DNA of 35,315 bases. Origin: an uncultured Eubacteriales bacterium. GTDB taxonomy: Bacteria; Bacillota; Clostridia; TANB77; CAG-508. The stretch's first letter is position 1. Each line of letters opens with the position of its first letter. Of this stretch, positions 34,451-35,315 are shown piece after piece. The translations under genes and the position numbers were made by a program. The DNA lies in the NCBI GenBank assembly GCA_948443845.1, contig CAOJUE010000018.1, positions 1 through 35,315 of the forward strand, read 5' to 3'. The notes under the pieces were generated by a model. It searched no databases and had not been told where the DNA came from. It saw only the letters and a program-made list of their open reading frames with translations.

Positions 34451-34552
34451 CTTTAAATTAATATCAAATGAAAAAGAAAATGCTGTACCGATAATAGATT
34501 TTTTTCTATTACCTACCACTGCTATTTGGTTCATGCATCTGCTTCTTTTCAT
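34439..34552 (-). CDS. Possible 37-residue leader peptide of carAB
   Basis: ATG at 34552 has AAGAGGT 8 bases upstream and opens a frame that begins MKRSRCMNQIAVVGNRKKS and ends at TAG (34441-34439). Its stop lies inside the first arm of the candidate attenuator. Three arginine codons (all AGA) lie at positions 3, 5 and 16, and lysines surround them. carAB supplies arginine and pyrimidine synthesis, so translation-linked attenuation responding to arginine or general translation is a reasonable guess. Coding potential over 37 codons cannot be shown from one sequence. Confidence 0.45.
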   Translation of the reverse strand: MKRSRCMNQIAVVGNRKKSIIGTAFSFSFDINLKNKH

Positions 34553-34584
34553 TTTATTTACCTCTTATTTTTTGTTATAAAAAT

Positions 34585-34620
34585 TTTTTCAAATTTTCTA
34601 TAATAATGGCGAGTAAATTT
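34585..34620 (-). other. Stretch of carA leader without a recognised element
   Basis: This AT-rich part of the transcribed leader, between a hairpin further upstream and the leader ORF, shows no gene and no clear motif. I saw no sequence resembling a PyrR-binding loop or a known riboswitch in the leader. Confidence 0.3.
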
Positions 34621-34645
34621 TTACAAAGTAAAAATTTCCACGCTT
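34615..34645 (-). promoter_or_regulatory. 5' hairpin of the carA leader
   Basis: On the minus strand AAATTTTTAC and GTAAAAATTT form a perfect 10-base stem with a TTT loop, flanked by GCG and CGC that could extend it. It lies shortly after the predicted transcription start and could stabilise the leader RNA or pause polymerase. Confidence 0.5.
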
Positions 34646-34661
34646 TTTTGTTATCTTATAT

Positions 34662-34690
34662 ATTTTAATATATATCGTTATGAAATGCAA
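34662..34690 (-). promoter_or_regulatory. Candidate promoter for the carAB leader
   Basis: On the minus strand -35 TTGCAT (34685-34690) and -10 TAAAAT (34662-34667) are 17 bases apart, between the terminator of the upstream gene and the leader ORF. That puts the carA leader at about 340 bases. Confidence 0.6.
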
Positions 34691-34710
34691 GAGTTTTTTG
34701 AGATTTTTTT

Positions 34711-34746
34711 AAAAAGCCACCCTAAATTAATTTAGAGTAGCTTTTT
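34711..34746. terminator. Bidirectional-type terminator after the small membrane protein gene
   Basis: A 17-base stem (two wobble or mismatched pairs depending on strand) with a 2-base loop has AAAAAGC at its start and GCTTTTT at its end. It lies 11 bases after the stop of the gene at 34757-35146 and insulates the carAB promoter. Confidence 0.8.
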
Positions 34747-34756
34747 AGGTTAAATT

Positions 34757-35146
34757 TTACTTTAAAAATATTATAGATTCTATATTTTTACTTCCATTTT
34801 CTAACCAAAATACGTAATCTTCAATTATTTCATTATTATGTTCATACCTTTTTTCTAATTCCTGATACTCTTCTAAAATAATATCTAATCTTTCTTCGCT
34901 CATCATATTTCCTTGCAAAAGTTCCTTTTTTATTTCTGCCATTTGTTGCTCAATCGTTGCATTTTCCTTTTTATAAATAGAAATATCTTTTGTAGCAACA
35001 TTATTACCATGCCATGTAAGGATAAAAGAAAATTCGGCAACACAACAGATAACAAAAATAAGTATTAGCCACTTAAACCACACTTTTGCTTTAAACCATG
35101 AAGCAATCGCCAATACCGCTACTACTGCTAAAATTTTTATCAGCAT
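34757..35146 (-). CDS. Small membrane protein with a C-terminal coiled coil, unknown function
   Basis: The 129-residue protein has two closely spaced N-terminal membrane helices (about residues 3-17 and 24-46) separated by the basic link KAKVWFK. A highly charged helical tail follows (about 60-112, ENATIEQQMAEIKKELL and EERLDIILEEYQELEKRYEHNNEIIED), likely a coiled coil. I do not recognise a family. AAAGGAGG lies 9 bases before the ATG, and its own terminator follows, so it is a real expressed gene. It may be co-transcribed with a gene that ends at the right edge. Confidence 0.7.
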   Translation of the reverse strand: MLIKILAVVAVLAIASWFKAKVWFKWLILIFVICCVAEFSFILTWHGNNVATKDISIYKKENATIEQQMAEIKKELLQGNMMSEERLDIILEEYQELEKRYEHNNEIIEDYVFWLENGSKNIESIIFLK

Positions 35147-35184
35147 TTTTAAAATCCTCCTTTATTTAGTTTTCTATATAAAAC

Positions 35185-35218
35185 CAAATAGCAAGAGGAC
35201 TTGTTCCTCTCACTATTT
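35185..35218 (-). terminator. Hairpin upstream of the small membrane protein gene
   Basis: On the minus strand AAATAGTGAGAGGA and TCCTCTTGCTATTT form a 14-base stem with two G-T wobbles and a 5-base loop, followed by GGTTTT. It is either the terminator of a gene running in from the right edge or an attenuator in the leader of the 34757-35146 gene. Confidence 0.55.
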
Positions 35219-35315
35219 AGTGAATTTTAGGAACATCCCTATGATTTAATTCATTTATATTTTCCTGAATCCGTGAATCAATTAAAAGCAAAGAACCGAA
35301 AGTATTATAAACAAA
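35217..35315 (-). CDS. Possible C-terminal end of a gene cut by the right edge, contains CGG
   Basis: On the minus strand the frame runs in from the edge as FVYNTFGSLLLIDS, then CGG (35271-35273), then IQENINELNHRDVPKIH and TAA at 35217-35219. If CGG is skipped as elsewhere, it would instead end as IDSGFRKI with a stop at 35255-35257. Both endings are plausible, and a TATAAT at 35304-35309 allows the alternative that this is just a leader. A hairpin terminator directly follows. The piece is too short for a family call. Confidence 0.3.
   Translation of the reverse strand, partial: FVYNTFGSLLLIDSRIQENINELNHRDVPKIH

Noticed and set aside
34312..34690. PyrR-regulated or known riboswitch leader for carA
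   Set aside because: No sequence resembling the conserved PyrR-binding loop or a known riboswitch core was visible; only hairpins, a terminator and a small ORF.

Overview
The window reads as one contiguous piece of chromosome from a low-GC Gram-positive bacterium of the Clostridia/Bacilli type, probably an uncultivated gut lineage. This rests on AT-rich DNA, AGGAGG-type ribosome binding sites, TTGACA/TATAAT promoters with 17-base spacers, the rimP-nusA-ylxR-ylxQ-infB-rbfA-nrnA-truB order, and VanW and LemA proteins. No species can be assigned from sequence alone. Nearly everything is on the minus strand.

Layout from left to right. 1-447: a divergent pair of XRE-type repressor genes, the left one cut by the window edge, with three 17-base operator-like palindromes between them and a bidirectional terminator. 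447-3500: vanW, a TPM-domain gene and lemA. 3538-11441: the translation/transcription-factor operon, read rimP to truB, with a strong promoter upstream of rimP, a GC-rich palindromic repeat between infB and rbfA, and a puzzling small ORF between nrnA and truB. 11469-29792: a surface-polysaccharide operon that starts with a CapD/PglF-type dehydratase. It encodes a WbpA/B/E/D plus 2-epimerase set expected to make a UDP-2,3-diacetamido uronic acid, a PglF/PglE-type pair for a 4-amino-6-deoxy-HexNAc, an initiating sugar phosphotransferase, three GT4 glycosyltransferases, a polymerase, a flippase, acetyltransferases and two membrane/phosphoesterase genes. 29873-34690: carA and carB with a terminator, a structured leader and a possible 37-residue leader peptide. 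34711-35315: a small membrane protein and an edge fragment.

The striking feature is the codon CGG. I checked every CCG trinucleotide on the plus strand against the reading frame of each minus-strand gene. Among the confidently identified genes CGG occurs in frame only six times: once each in the TPM gene, truB, ylxQ and the CapD/PglF gene, and twice in carB. At all six the frame breaks, and it is restored by skipping the single C, so that the next codon is GGN (glycine). Each repair restores a glycine at a recognisable family motif. No frameshift is seen in the window without CGG, and no identified gene reads CGG as arginine, although CGA, CGC and CGT are used. Either CGG is an unassigned codon decoded by +1 frameshifting (effectively CGGN = Gly), or there is a remarkably sequence-specific sequencing artefact. 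Two unanchored short ORFs (4453-4602 and 35217-35315) contain CGG without a clear verdict and are listed as possible exceptions.
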